Assembly (NCBI GenBank): GCA_928212115.1
Contig: CAKMRJ010003334.1
Coordinates: forward strand, 37,377,893-37,441,892
Length of the DNA stretch: 64,000 bases
From: Lactuca virosa
Lineage: Eukaryota > Streptophyta > Magnoliopsida > Asterales > Asteraceae
Direction of reading: 5' to 3'
The stretch's first letter is position 1, and the number at the start of each line of letters is the position of its first letter. The notes under the pieces were generated by a model. It did no database searches, had not been told where the DNA came from, and saw only the letters and a program-made list of their open reading frames with translations. Of this stretch, positions 23,387-34,395 are shown piece by piece. The position numbers and the translations under genes were made by a program.

Positions 23387-24245
23387 TGTTGGATTAGGTG
23401 TCTAAGCCCATAACTATAATTGATATGTACTTGAATTGATAGCAGCACAGTCCTTTTGGGTTGCCCTCAACCTAGCAACTGGACAAGGAAATTATGAAAG
23501 GAGAGATATTAATTTATAAGATTAATGAATTAATATAAATGATTTATTAATATGTTAAAAGATTAATATATTAATTAGAAATCATTATGTTTAATTAATA
23601 GTTAGCCAGAAATTAATCAGAATTAATTTTGGGGTTAAAAGAATTAATTATAAAGTGCAGGGACTAGTTTGCAATTAACTGATAGTTGAATGGAAGGATC
23701 CAGAACTCCCTTGGAAGGGGGTGGACGAAAACCCTAGGGGAAACCCTAGAGAATTCGTCCAAGGGGTCCAAGATAAGGCCTTGGGTCTTGCTTAGGCCCT
23801 AAGCAAAGGATAACTAGGGTTTTCCCTAAACCCTACTTCCCTCAACTATTTAAGGAGCCTCCTGGCTCATATTTTGGGTACTGATTTCTTTGGAAGAAAC
23901 CCTAAGGCCGAAATTGCATACTCTCTCCATCCTCTCTCCTCCAAGTTTTCCTTCTTGCTAGTTATTGGGTGTGATTCCATTAGAGGCATTACACTTGTGG
24001 TGCTAAAGCTTCCAAGAAGATCAAGATCAAGATCAAGGGAATATCAATTGTTTGCTATAACAATTGAAAGGTATGTAAACCCTAAACCCTAGTTTGTTAA
24101 TTTCGAAATTAGCCTCTCTCCTCTAGGGTTCTTGTTTTGCAATTCAAAGTTGTATGTTCAATAGTTAAAACATAGATCCAAAGTAGGTTGCATGTGAACT
24201 TAGGAAATTGTTTTCTAGTTTATTTGTTGTATCTAAAAACCATCA
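23387..24245 (+). mobile_element. Copia-type solo LTR nested in the F solo LTR
   Basis: 859 bp, TGTTGGATTAGG...AACCATCA, with TSD ATAAA at 23382-23386 and 24246-24250. Other F LTRs read uninterrupted through this point ('gtggatataaagaacg'). Its start matches element E's LTR start (TGTTGGATAAGGTGTCTAAG on minus), so it belongs to a related copia family. This is the third nesting level here. Confidence 0.9.
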
Positions 24246-24409
24246 ATAAAGAACGTCGAAAACGGAGCTCGTATGCGAAAGTTATGATTTTTAGAAGTCG
24301 GAAAGTGAATTTGCGAAGCCTGTTGCTCGATCGATGACGTGGCACAATCTGGACCATCCATCGCTGATCAAACCTCGCTTCGGATCACGCCACGTAGCCC
24401 CTCGCATTA

Positions 24410-24545
24410 CGCCCCGCGTACGAAGTCCGGTACGCCCCGCGTACCTTCGGCCTTATCCTTCCGACGCTAGTGCGAGCCAGCTGGTGCGAGCTGGCAGCCT
24501 TATCCGAGGAACGCCCAGCGTACCTCCTCGGTACGCCCAGCGTAA
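24410..24545. repeat. TACGCCCAGCGTA near-palindromes in F solo LTR
   Basis: 'tacgccccgcgtac' (twice), 'aacgcccagcgtacc' and 'tacgcccagcgta' within 135 bp, immediately upstream of the TATA-like box at 24561. Equivalent clusters lie at 56775-56945, 57975-58155 and 63125-63300, where the copies are more diverged. Confidence 0.83.
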
Positions 24546-24560
24546 TCCAAGCTGCTGGCG

Positions 24561-24571
24561 CCTATAAAAGG
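24561..24571 (+). promoter_or_regulatory. Probable TATA box of family F LTR (solo copy)
   Basis: CCTATAAAAGG follows the palindrome cluster and precedes a CT-rich initiator-like stretch. Equivalent boxes are at 56956 (TATAAAAG), 58169 and 63310 (TATAAATA). Position and conservation support a U3/R promoter; the transcription start itself is inferred. Confidence 0.6.
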
Positions 24572-25529
24572 GGTGCGAAACTCTTCCGAAAATTTCACAC
24601 CTTTCTTCACTCTCTCTCTAAGATCTTTCTCTCTCTAGGGTTTTAAACCCCCCTAAAGTCTAGGTGAACCCTAGTACCCGAAGTAAGCCCCGAGGCTCCC
24701 GAAGTCCCGAGAAAAAGGGTCTTTCGGTTCGGAAACGCTGCTCCGAGCAAAGCCCAGTTTTCTTTAAAATTCGCTGTAAGTGAGCTACGCCTACGCAATT
24801 TTTAATATAACTTTTAAATAATTATAGTAATGTTATTGGGTCCTTAAAATAATTATTTGGGCTATTATTATGAGTTATATTGAGTGTTATTTAAAACTTA
24901 TATAATAATAATAATCGCTAGACTATTAATTAGTCGCGGTTAACGTTAAAACTAAACCCTAGTGGTATTTATAATAGGTTTTGGTCGAGGAAAAATTGTT
25001 TTGAGATAACGAAGTGCTGTTCAAGTGCCAAGTCACCACCTAATCAGGTGAGTGCATAGTTACTTTCATCTTACACATAGATATGAAGTATTTTAATATA
25101 AATTACATGCTATGTGTGCATATTGTCTGTATACTTGTCGTCTATGCTGGGTGAAAGATTTTTATACATGTTTTAAATGATTTAAACTGTATATGTATTT
25201 TATATCTACAAAATGTGTTGAGTAAAACATGGGTAGATGAAATAGTTGTTGTGTGACAAAAACAAAATGATGAGAGGTGATATAGACCATGAGATAAGGG
25301 TGAGAGGTAAACCATGAGAGAAGCCTTTTACCCATGTGTTGGCCCCGTCATTCAGCAGAGTATGGATGACAACCACAGACTATTCTAGACAGTCTAGTGG
25401 ACACTAGCAGGCTCGCAACCTGTAGGTGTTTTGAACTGTGTATTCACCAGCTGTACTCTAAAAAACCTATTGACATGTATTGCGAGTGGATTCTCGGAAA
25501 CGATACTGTCGATAAACGAGATAACCCTG

Positions 25530-25622
25530 ACAGTTATGGATTTAGTGCCTGATGAGCAAACCCTGGTAACTATGGATTTAGTGCCCGTTGAGTAGACTCT
25601 GGCAACGATGGATTTCGTGCCG
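25530..25622 (+). repeat. Short tandem array in 3' part of F solo LTR
   Basis: Three units of about 35-45 bp built on 'ggnaacnatggattt.gtgcc'. At the same position in element F's 5' LTR (59124-59262) a different set of units occurs ('ggcagc..cgcct', 'agcagctgtgct'). Confidence 0.7.
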
Positions 25623-26104
25623 ATTCCTTAGGATAATCCTTAGGAATAAATGAACGAGGAATAGTTGATTCTTAGGGTAGAATAAAGAAGATAATGGGGA
25701 TGGGTAATTGGGTTGATTGTTTAACTGTTTAAACATAATAATTATATTATTGTGGGTTGAAAACCCTATGTACTCACCAGGTTTCCCAACCTGACCCACT
25801 CAAGCTTATTTGTATCACAGGTGTCGATATGAAGCCACTTTACACTGAGGGATTTAAAAGAGATATAGATCACTAGTGTAAATGAATGTAAGTTCTGTTT
25901 ATGCTTATGTTTCTGTATTGACGATGACATCCCAAATGTTTTAAAATGAATAAAAATACATTTCTTCGGAAATGCTTTGATAATGTATTTATCCTGTTTT
26001 TCTGGGAACAAATTCCGCAACATTTTTATTAAAAGAAGTACTCTGATTTTTATAAAGCATAAACTAAATCGGTCTTTTCTGGTCGTGAAAATGGGGATGT
26101 CACA

Positions 26105-27106
26105 TCTTACCAATAAAAGAAAACCGACAAGATGGAGAAGCTAACGAGAACTTACCTCAAAGAGATTGTTAGACTGCATGGTGTGCCAATATATATTATT
26201 TCAGACCGAGATAGTAGATTCATCTCTCGTTTCTGGCAGTCTTTACAAAAATCTTTGGGAACTAGGCTGGACATGAGTATAGCCTACCATCCACAAACTG
26301 ACGGACAAAGTGAGAGGACAATTCAAACTCTAGAAGATATGTTGCGAGCTTGCGTGATAGACTTTGGAAAGGCATGGGATACTCATTTACCCCTTTTCAA
26401 ATTCTCTTACAACAATAGTTATCACATTAGTATAAAGGTTGCTCCTTTCGAAGCCCTCTATGGCCGCAAGTGCAGATCACCTCTGTGCTGGGCTGAAGTG
26501 GGTGACACACAGCTAGCTAGAGGTCAAGTTCCTGACAGTAGTCTCACTGGTCCGAAAATCATTCGTGAAACTACGGAGAAAATCGTACAAATACGGGAGC
26601 GACTTAAAGCTTCCAGAGATAGACAGAAAAGCTACACTGACAAAAGGAGAAAACCCTTGGAATTCCAAGTGGGTGACCGCGTCTTGTTAAAGGTCTCACC
26701 CTGGAAGGGCCTGATACGCTTTGGAAAGCGTGACAAGCTGAACCCAAGGTACATAGGACCATTCGAGATTCTTGCTAGAATCGGTCCAGTAGCTTACAAA
26801 CTCCGACTACCCCAAGAACTAAGTAACATACATCCTACCTTCCATGTCTCTAACTTGAAAAAGTGTTTATCCGACGAGACTCTTGTGATCCCACTCGACG
26901 AGATCGAGGTTAACGAGAATCTCAACTTCGTGGAAGAACCCATAGAGATCTTAGACAGGGAAGTAAAGAGAACCAAACAAAGTCGTATACCGATAGTGAA
27001 GGTTCGCTGTAATGCAAAACGGGGACCGGAATTTACTTGGGAGCGGGAGGATCAAATGCAACAGAAGTATCCACATCTTTTCCCTAGTCTTTCTATATCT
27101 CTTTAA
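26105..27106 (+). pseudogene. pol: Element C integrase core and chromodomain
   Basis: Continuation after the F insertion. A single-base frameshift lies near 26123, and the frame is then open to TAA 27106. Catalytic Asp is in 'SDRDSRF' (26204) and Glu in 'QTDGQSERT' (26312), 35 residues apart as expected for DD35E. The C-terminus has 'NPRYIGPFEIL' and a chromodomain ('EEPIEILDREVKR', 'GPEFTWERED'), the mark of chromoviruses. The usual Trp of 'KVRWN' is Cys here (about 27008). Confidence 0.9.
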
Positions 27107-27136
27107 TCCAAATTTCGGGACGAAATTCTCTCTAAC

Positions 27137-27150
27137 GGGGGGGGGGGGGG
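27137..27150 (+). other. Element C polypurine tract (14-G run)
   Basis: A run of 14 G followed by ATAA precedes the 3' LTR. The equivalent tract of related element D has 7 and 6 G (36661 and 43419 regions, minus strand). Confidence 0.8.
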
Positions 27151-27154
27151 ATAA

Positions 27155-28416
27155 TGTAACATCCCGTTATTTTCTATTTGTAAAGTCAACCCTAGTCAAC
27201 CAAAGTCAAACTTGTGTCAAATAAAGTCTTCTTTATTGTTTTGGGTTTTTATTAAGGTTAAAATAATAACCTTTGTTTATTAAAAATCCTTAAAATAATT
27301 GTGGTTGAAATAGGAAGGGAAATGCTTAAAAACCGAGAACTTTCGCATCTTATTCCTTCGCTTCGGACCGCAAACCTTCGGGCCGCAAAAGGTTCACGGT
27401 CGTGAACACCTCGGACCGTGAACCCTCGCAGTCGTGATCATCCTAGCTGACCTCACAGCCGTAAACACTTCTCGGCCAACCGACTTCAGACCGTATACGA
27501 GGTTCACGGCCGTGAACCCCTCAGACCGTGAACCCTCTCATATATATTCATTTCAGCCGATTTTTCCACACTTTTTACACATTCAAACACAATTCCAAGC
27601 TATTTTCTCTCAAGTATCATCAGCCAAGAACACGAAGAACAACCTCTCTCCTCAAGAACATGCTATAATCATCCTTTCTCATCATGTTCAAGCAATAATC
27701 CCTAGTTCTTCACAAGATCTAATAGGTATCATTTCTTGATTCTTGTTAACAGTTCAAGAACATCTTTCAATCTTCTTATATTAGATTGAAACCCGTTAAT
27801 TTAATCTATTTTTCACGAAGAATGCGAAGAAACGAAGAACAAGCACCTGAAAACCTTTGAATCTTCTTAGAATCTGTTTAAGATCATCAAGTGTTCTTCA
27901 TTTCCCAAGAACTCCTGGCTGTGAACCCTTCAAGCTAGGGCCGTGAACACCCCTCTCCTGGCCGTGAACACTTATCAACTTCCCTTTTAGCTTCTAACAC
28001 TCCAATTTGTAAGTTATACTTACAAATTAATCCAATTTCCAATCATTCCTATGATTATTTTAGCTAATTGGATGCATATATGTTATACAAATTATTATAT
28101 GGGACTTGTTTTGTTGCGGGATTTCACTCGTGGAACTAAACATCCTATACCAAATCATCATTTGAATCACCCTCCAAAAGGTGAGTTCATACCCCTGTAT
28201 TTTCATAGTTTTTACTATTTTAAGGGGGGGAATACAAGTCTAACACAAAGATTTTATGTTACAAACAAATGGTTTCAAAATATTTCACCAAAATGGATTT
28301 CAATTATCATCAAATCAAATAGTTTCAAATTGTGTTAAAATGACATCAAGTCACCAAAAGTATTTCAAAATGTTAAATTCTTAAAATGATTTTATAAACT
28401 TATGTTTTCCCCAAAT

Positions 28417-28478
<62 letters not shown>

Positions 28479-29906
28479 ATTTAAAAGGCTTAGGACTGAT
28501 AACTCACTTTGGTTCCTTTTCCTTGTTTGGATGTGGGCTTATAGTATCAGTTATTTGTCCAAATGTCGCTTAAATTTTACTTATATATAATTGTATATGT
28601 ATATAAATATAAAAGTTATTTCATTCAGTTTAGATACCCTTTGTAACATGTTGAGCAAGGGGTTGCATTCATGAACAGTTAGTACCAAATTCAGAAAGTA
28701 CATATAAATTATAATAGGTATAATTTATATTTCATAGAACATTAATTCACGAGTCAAGTATACTAGAGTACACCGTTTTACAAAGAACAAAGGTTGCATT
28801 CAAAACAAATCGAGGGTATACATATTTCATATACATATTAAGAATACTAATTCAAGAGTATACAATCAATCATTATTTCAGAATGATTGGGTTTTCACTT
28901 ATATTATACACGTAACGTCTATATGCTTTTTATGAGTCAATTGATTCAGGTTGTTTAGTTCATTTAAACAACATAGTTAAAGTCCTGACATTATAACCAG
29001 AATCTCCAGTCGGGGATCGAAACAAGTGTGTATAGATCTATATTGGGATTGACAACCCCGCACTCAGACTGCTAGCTACAGCCAGGCATACACGCCTACG
29101 AGTGACAGTTGTTATCAACAGTAAAACGCCTTCAAAGCGTTGTCTCGGGCCATCTAGTCTCAATATGGTTATAATAACTCATTAAAAAGATATTAACAAT
29201 ACGTTAGTGTATAATTAACTAAACATAAGTACATTTTCAAAGTACTACTTTACAAGATACAATTTACAACATTACATTACAGTTTACAACATGGTTATAA
29301 TAACTCATTAAAAAGATATTAACAATACGTTAGTGTATAATTAACTAAACATAAGTACATTTTCTAAGTACTACTTTACAAGATACAATTTACAGCATTA
29401 CATTACAGTTTACAATAACAGCTGGTGGAACCAGGCACACTCACTGTTATAGTTTTTTTTTAAAAAGAATACAAATACAGAACATTAGTTTACAAACAAA
29501 ACAGTTTTATGAGATTAAAACTACTTTTCATATACAACAGAAAATATAGGATTTTCTGGAACAGTTTACATATTCAAGAAACAGAAAACATTCTTTCAAA
29601 CATAAATGCTTATGCACTCACTCAACTTTATGTTGATACTCTCTTTTCAAATTACTTGTATTCTCAGGGAATTAGTAGACAGGTACTCCCCGATCTTTTG
29701 AGAAGATGGAGCTATTTTGAGTCATGTCTTCTTCTTTTGTGAAACTATTTTGGTGTCAATATACAATGATTGAACACATGTACAAACTTATACATATTAA
29801 TACAATGGTTGTTTGTATTTTGATTACTATGATGCATGTGTTATGATACTACAAATGAAGTCATCCTCCCCCGGACGTTTCCGCCGTCTGGTTTGGGGGT
29901 GTGACA
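27155..29906 (+). repeat. Element C 3' LTR
   Basis: 2752 bp, TGTAACATCCCG...GGGGGTGTGACA. It contains 'ggttcacggccgtgaac' near-palindromes (27363-27536, 27938-27972), a possible TATA (ATATATAT near 27540), an (AT)n tract (28420-28477) and a 127-bp tandem duplication (29164-29290 and 29291-29417). Its 3' end resembles element D's LTR end, consistent with the homologous leaders. Confidence 0.92.
28420..28477. repeat. (AT)n microsatellite
   Basis: Pure AT run in the 3' LTR of element C. The corresponding stretch of the 5' LTR (16400-16440) is shorter and interrupted. Confidence 0.9.
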
Positions 29907-30303
29907 CATGTGCATCATGATATTCCACTATGGTCATGGTCGTCCATCATGTGCGTTGATGATACTAATGGGTTGTATGACATGGAAGAATGTTCTAGAA
30001 GATGTTGCATGGCGGATTGTGACTGGTTGACACCTTTCATTGGCCAATGGGCTTGACCCATTAGGGTTTTAGGTCTGATCCCTCAAGTATAAATAGGGAT
30101 GCATGCTAGGTCATTTTGTATCTTGAATTCTAGAGTGTTAGGCGAATCTCTGTGAAAATTATACTTGTAACCTCTGTTTGAGAGCCTTGAAATAAAGAAT
30201 ACTCCCCTCCTGCTCGTGGATGTAGGTCATCTTGACCGAACCACGTAAATACTGTCTCTTGTGTGCTTTTAGTTTTGCTAGTTATCCGCTTTACATCCTA
30301 ACA
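29907..30303 (+). mobile_element. Copia-type LTR G1, right part
   Basis: Matches 52303-52700. TATAAATA at 30088 follows 'cccattagggttttagg', an AATAAA polyadenylation-like signal lies near 30190, and the LTR ends CATCCTAACA. No PBS follows, so G is a solo LTR. Together with 15103-15338 it forms the interrupted LTR. Confidence 0.82.
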
Positions 30304-30633
30304 ATAATATTGTATTTTCATCAAGAGTTGTCATATATCATACTTTAAGTCTATTGCTTTGACTCTTGTCACGTTTGTAAATGATGATTGTTGGTGAATT
30401 TTAACGGGTGTCATAGTGAATGACATAGGTTGAAGCAAAGGAGGAGTTGAAGTTCTAAACACGAAGCTTTGAAGAAGGTTTGGAAGTAATTTGATGTTGT
30501 CTTGTAAGAATTCATGATATAAAATTATTCTGTTACAATTTGATTTAGATACAAAGGAGTAATTTACTCTCATATGAAGATTGGTACATAACTGTTCTCA
30601 TGTTCTCAACCTTTTTTGTATTTTTGATTTAAC

Positions 30634-30639
<6 letters not shown>

Positions 30640-30706
<67 letters not shown>
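30640..30706. repeat. (AT)n microsatellite
   Basis: Uninterrupted AT run; the paralogous position (53000-53043) is shorter. Confidence 0.9.
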
Positions 30707-30710
<4 letters not shown>

Positions 30711-31596
30711 CGACGAGGATTTAATACTTACCTTACATCACTTGTACCTAAGAATATTTCATATTTTATTATCACTCTTATTAGGAAATAAAACACATTC
30801 TACACTAAATCTTACTATAACATAAAATATATCTTCCATTACATCATACTTTAGAAAAAATGAAAACCAACAATATATTTAACTCGAGCTTAAAATATAT
30901 CACATAATTTAAATGTATCTCACATTAAGAAAATAGGTACACACTCTCTCATTATTCAATTTAAAAATATATTTCATGTATATTTAAAGAAAAATTTCAA
31001 GTTATCAATTAGAAGTACACTTGAAAATTGGTCTTATGATATATCTTCAATACATATCATTAATTATTAATTAATTTTCACATTTCTCACGTATATCTAT
31101 TTTTTTATGTTTCAACATACAAGGGCACAAGAATATATGGAAATTTATTAATACCATAGTAAAAATAAAGATACTCACATGGATAGATTTAGTTTATGCT
31201 TCTAAGACTCTATCATTAATTCCTCGATTTTATATATCTTCTTCATTATGTCTAACTAGTAGATGGAAAGACGTGTGGGGGTTAAATATGAAAAACCGTC
31301 CACTAGTAACACCATTAACGACCAACTTTTCTCCAAGTAACAATGATGTGGATTTCATATCCATCTTCATCCTTAAGAGCCTTTTATAATGTTTCTTTTT
31401 TTTTTTCTCCTCTTCCCTTCTTGCGTCTATTTGTTTCTCGATTTCTCTCTCTTTATCCTAACCAGTCAATGTATCTAGCATGTGTGTGTGTGTTTGTCCT
31501 ACTAATGTCGTTACACAACACACCCACATGTTTTCTTTATTCTTTCTTGAACAAATTTTAGCTAAATAATATTTAGTTTAATAAACAGGCTAATAA

Positions 31597-31634
31597 TATC
31601 TATATATATATATATATGTAGATGTATATGTATA

Positions 31635-31673
<39 letters not shown>
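31597..31673. repeat. (AT)n microsatellite with GTA/GTAC interruptions
   Basis: AT run broken by 'gtagatg' and 'gtatatgtac'. In copy 2 the corresponding place carries the inverted-repeat insertion and a (CT)n(AT)n tract. Confidence 0.85.
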
Positions 31674-31679
<6 letters not shown>

Positions 31680-31793
31680 CAATAATTAAATAAGAGAGAT
31701 GATGAGGTTATTAGAACCAAAAACTTTCAAATCATCATCATATGACACTTATATACCTCTGGGAAATATGCCAAACTACATAGTTTTATATTT

Positions 31794-32493
31794 CTAGATA
31801 ATACTGGTACGATACATATCAAGTAAACAATCCCCCTTGAAACATTTAGGACATTTTGGATTAGCATCACACACCATCACATGAATGAAACAACTAAGAC
31901 AACTCATTAAAATTAGTTGTGACCCATGGCCTAGTTCGAGTTGAGTAGTCAAACTAGAGTATGATATCTGTAAGGATGGTGACGATGAAGCCCGTAGTAT
32001 GTATGGCTCATTATTTCCGCTTGTTCTAGGTGGAGACATCTTCAGATCCAAATCGAAATCATCAAGTTTTGATGATATCTTGTTGAAAAATTGTTCCAAA
32101 TTGGTATAATTGTTGCTTTTCAACTTGTTTGTTGGAACCATTGAGATCTATAAAAGTATAGAGGGTTAATAAGTTACCATTTCAAGTAAATTCTATGATG
32201 AATTGATTGATATACTTTTTTAAGATACATACTAAATTCGTGTTAATCTAATAAATAAAGAGATTAAGAAAATAAACCATTAATTAAAAGGGAAAAGAAA
32301 TAGTCACCTTATTAAACTTTTGCCTTTTTGCTGATTTGGATTTATCGTAAACCTCCATTTCATCCTTTAAAAAACATAGATTTGAATGACACTTATGATT
32401 TTCGTTGAGGGGATATTGATTCATGTCACTCAAATTTTCATATGATTTTATGGTTTTTGCAGCCTTTAGTTGATGGCCATAAGGTTTTACCAT
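31794..32493 (-). CDS. GIR-like small repressor protein, two exons
   Basis: Predicted 179-residue protein. Exon 1 is 32493-32308 (62 codons), then a GT..AG intron of 160 bp (32307-32148, donor AAG|GTGACT, acceptor TTTATAG), then exon 2 32147-31794. Phase 0 is kept across the junction. Exon 2 has an EAR-like 'FDLDLKMSPPR' followed by a C-terminal cysteine module 'MSCLSCFIHVMV....PKCPKC' (CxxC...CxxC). This pairing resembles plant GL2-INTERACTING REPRESSOR (GIR1/2, At5g06270-like) proteins, small nuclear partners of HD-ZIP IV factors that recruit TOPLESS-type co-repressors. Exon 1 is basic and not recognised. Only exon 2 supports the family call. Expression is unproven, and it may be a decayed or captured copy. 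A broken paralogue lies at 54451-55149. Confidence 0.58.
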
Positions 32494-32981
32494 TTTGGAG
32501 AAACCTTTACTGTGCCTCTATTTTAGTGAAGAAGATATGAATGTGAAAGAAATGGTTGCAAAAAAATGTGATAGCCATTCATTTATTTAAAATAACCAAC
32601 TGATATAAATGAAACATTGAATGGTGAGTTATCCATGTGAATGACGACATATTCTATTATGTGACATTGCTCATTCTGAGCTGTCCTGGTAATTGATTAG
32701 CGGTAAAAAGTGCCTCGTGAATGGTATGACTATATCTATAAGGTATCCATATATAAATTTATCAATATAAAAATTAAACATAGAAATGACAAACTTTATA
32801 TTGTTTTTGAATTTGTATAATTATGTACCAAAATAAACATATATACTAGTATAAAGTACCTTAGATAGTGCCTAATATATAATATATTTTACATATTTTA
32901 TAGAAAAACAAGCACATTTTTAAATATATAATATTTATGCCATAAATCTCATTTTGTATATGAATTTTTCATATATGTAAT
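32494..32981 (-). other. Upstream region of the GIR-like gene
   Basis: AT-rich. A TATA-like 'TTTATATCAG' on minus (about 32597-32606) lies about 105 bp before the ATG, preceded by pyrimidine-rich sequence. It is similar to 55150-55634. No other feature seen. Confidence 0.4.
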
Positions 32982-33902
32982 TGTAACGTCCCAAAGTTAA
33001 AACTACATTGTTCATTTAACATTAAAAGCAATTGTTGCAATGACAAATTTAAAGATCTAAATAAAACCATTTAATTTAAAACATTGATCAAAGTATGGAC
33101 ATCAGAGTTAAAACTGTAAGCACAAAGATTAGCGAGTTCCCCAAGATACCATATACATCACATAACAGTGGGCCCTACCTTAGGGGTATATTTCAACCCA
33201 TGTGAATGTTGTGATCCACCCATAGTCTTACAATCACTTTTCTTGCTATAGCCCCTTGCAGTCTTTCCTACTATTGCCCCCATAGTCTTTCGTACTTATG
33301 CCATGGTCCCCCATGGTCTTTCATACCATTTTCATGGTCCTCCCATGGTCTTTCATAAAATTTAATTCCATGGTACCCCCATGGTCTTTTATGTAAGGTT
33401 CACAAAGACAATCTAGCATACCATGACACCAAATATCCTACATAGTATAGTAAGAAGACTCACATAAAATACTCAACAGAAGCTCAAAAACAACCTCAAA
33501 AACATAACCGCTAACCGAATCTACCTAAATCCAAACCAAGATCAATCCTTAGTTAAATATTAAATTTTACCCAAGTTTGACCAAAAGTCAAGATGGCAAA
33601 AAAGTCAACGGTCAATGGTCAACCAACTATCGACCACTGCGCCACGGCCAATCCACTTGGTCGCATAATGGTCACAATTGGACAAAACAAACACATGGTA
33701 TGCAAACCACCATGTCATGACACAACACTCACCTCGACATGGTGAGCATCCAAAATCACTTAATGGATTAAGCACTTAACCCTTATCCTCCAGAGCTCAT
33801 AAGCTCAGATCTGGATCCATTCCCTCTCCGTATAGATACATTTTCCAAATTTATCCATTTCTTCTACTCAATAAGTCAAGTTCTTGAACCCTAACTAGAA
33901 TT
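32982..33902 (-). mobile_element. Truncated gypsy LTR I1
   Basis: The minus strand ends GGGACGTTACA at 32982. Near that end 'ggggaactcgctaatctttg' type sequence matches the 3' ends of the element A and LTR1 LTRs. It carries repeated 'ccatggtctttcata' units (33190-33390). The LTR 5' part is missing beyond 33902, where it abuts a copia remnant. Paralogous to 55635-55957. Confidence 0.72.
33190..33390. repeat. CCATGG array in LTR I1
   Basis: About six units of 20-35 bp based on 'cccccatggtctttcata', with the 6-bp palindrome CCATGG. It lies near the LTR 3' end, like the arrays in LTR1 and element A. Confidence 0.75.
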
Positions 33903-34395
33903 AGGGTAAAATGAAGGTGGAACTGAAGAATGAGTTTAAGATAAAGTATTTGGGAGTAGCAAAGAATATACTGGGGATGTAGATTCTAAGGGACAGAAGA
34001 GCAGGGCGGTTATGAATTTCTCAATAAAAGTACATTGAGAAATTTCTGCAGTCTTTCAACTGTGGTCAATCCAAACCAGTTGGAACTCCTTTGGGTGCTC
34101 ACTTTAAACTTGGTCCAAACACTATACCCACCATTAATGAAAAAGGAAGTGCATGAACAGGGTTTTATACTCAAGTGTTGTTGGAAGTCTTATGTATGCA
34201 ATGGTCTGTACCAGACCTGATTTGGATCATTTAGTTAGTATGGTAAGCAGGTTTATGAGTAATCCGGGGAAGGCTCATTGGGAAGCTATCAAGTGGAACA
34301 AGTGATACTTTAAGGGAACGACGAATGTTTGCTTGGTGTATGGAGCCAATATGAAAACTGACTTGGTTGGATATGCTGACTTTGATTATGGTGGT
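33903..34395 (+). pseudogene. Copia RT/RNase H remnant
   Basis: Translation in shifting frames gives the C-terminal part of a copia RT followed by the RNase H start: 'LKNEFKIKYLGVAKNILGM', 'YAMVCTRPD'-like, 'NPGKAHWEAIKW', 'DLVGYADFDYGG'. Several stops and frameshifts are present (for example near 33978, 34150, 34230). The left edge abuts LTR I1 and the right edge is cut by the element D LTR at 34396. A dead fragment. Confidence 0.8.

Larger units (their letters stand above)
22858..26104 (+). mobile_element. Solo LTR of family F, nested in element C integrase
   Basis: TGTAACGCCC...GGGGATGTCACA with TSD TCTTA on both sides (22853-22857, 26105-26109). It is homologous to the LTRs of element F (57206-59751) but 3247 bp long because it contains a copia solo LTR (23387-24245). 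It lacks about 110 bp near 22917 that includes the first of the four internal modules. There is no PBS or interior, so it is a solo LTR. TATA-like CCTATAAAAGG at 24561 is followed by 'ctctctctctaggg' (about 24630). Confidence 0.93.
15339..29906 (+). mobile_element. Element C: decayed Tekay/Del-like chromovirus
   Basis: Plus-strand order: 5' LTR missing both ends (15339-17541), leader, extra upstream ORF (18259-18873), gag (19282-20300), protease, RT, RNase H, integrase with chromodomain (to 27106), PPT, 3' LTR (27155-29906). The PBS is lost in the deletion fused at 17541/17542. The coding region carries several frameshifts and stops, and integrase holds a 3.2-kb solo LTR of family F. The gag-PR-RT-RH-IN-chromodomain order identifies a Ty3/gypsy chromovirus. 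It lies within copia LTR G1. Confidence 0.9.
30304..31793. other. AT-rich intergenic DNA (duplicated block, copy 1)
   Basis: About 1.5 kb between LTR G1 and the GIR-like gene, homologous to 52701-54450. (AT)n runs lie at 30640-30706 and 31597-31673. I found no supported gene. Relative to copy 2 it lacks a 223-bp inverted-repeat element and about 45 bp near 31148. Confidence 0.7.

Noticed and set aside
25766..26113. 115-codon minus frame spanning the F solo LTR end
   Set aside because: Crosses the end of the LTR; no family features and not conserved at 59479-59751.
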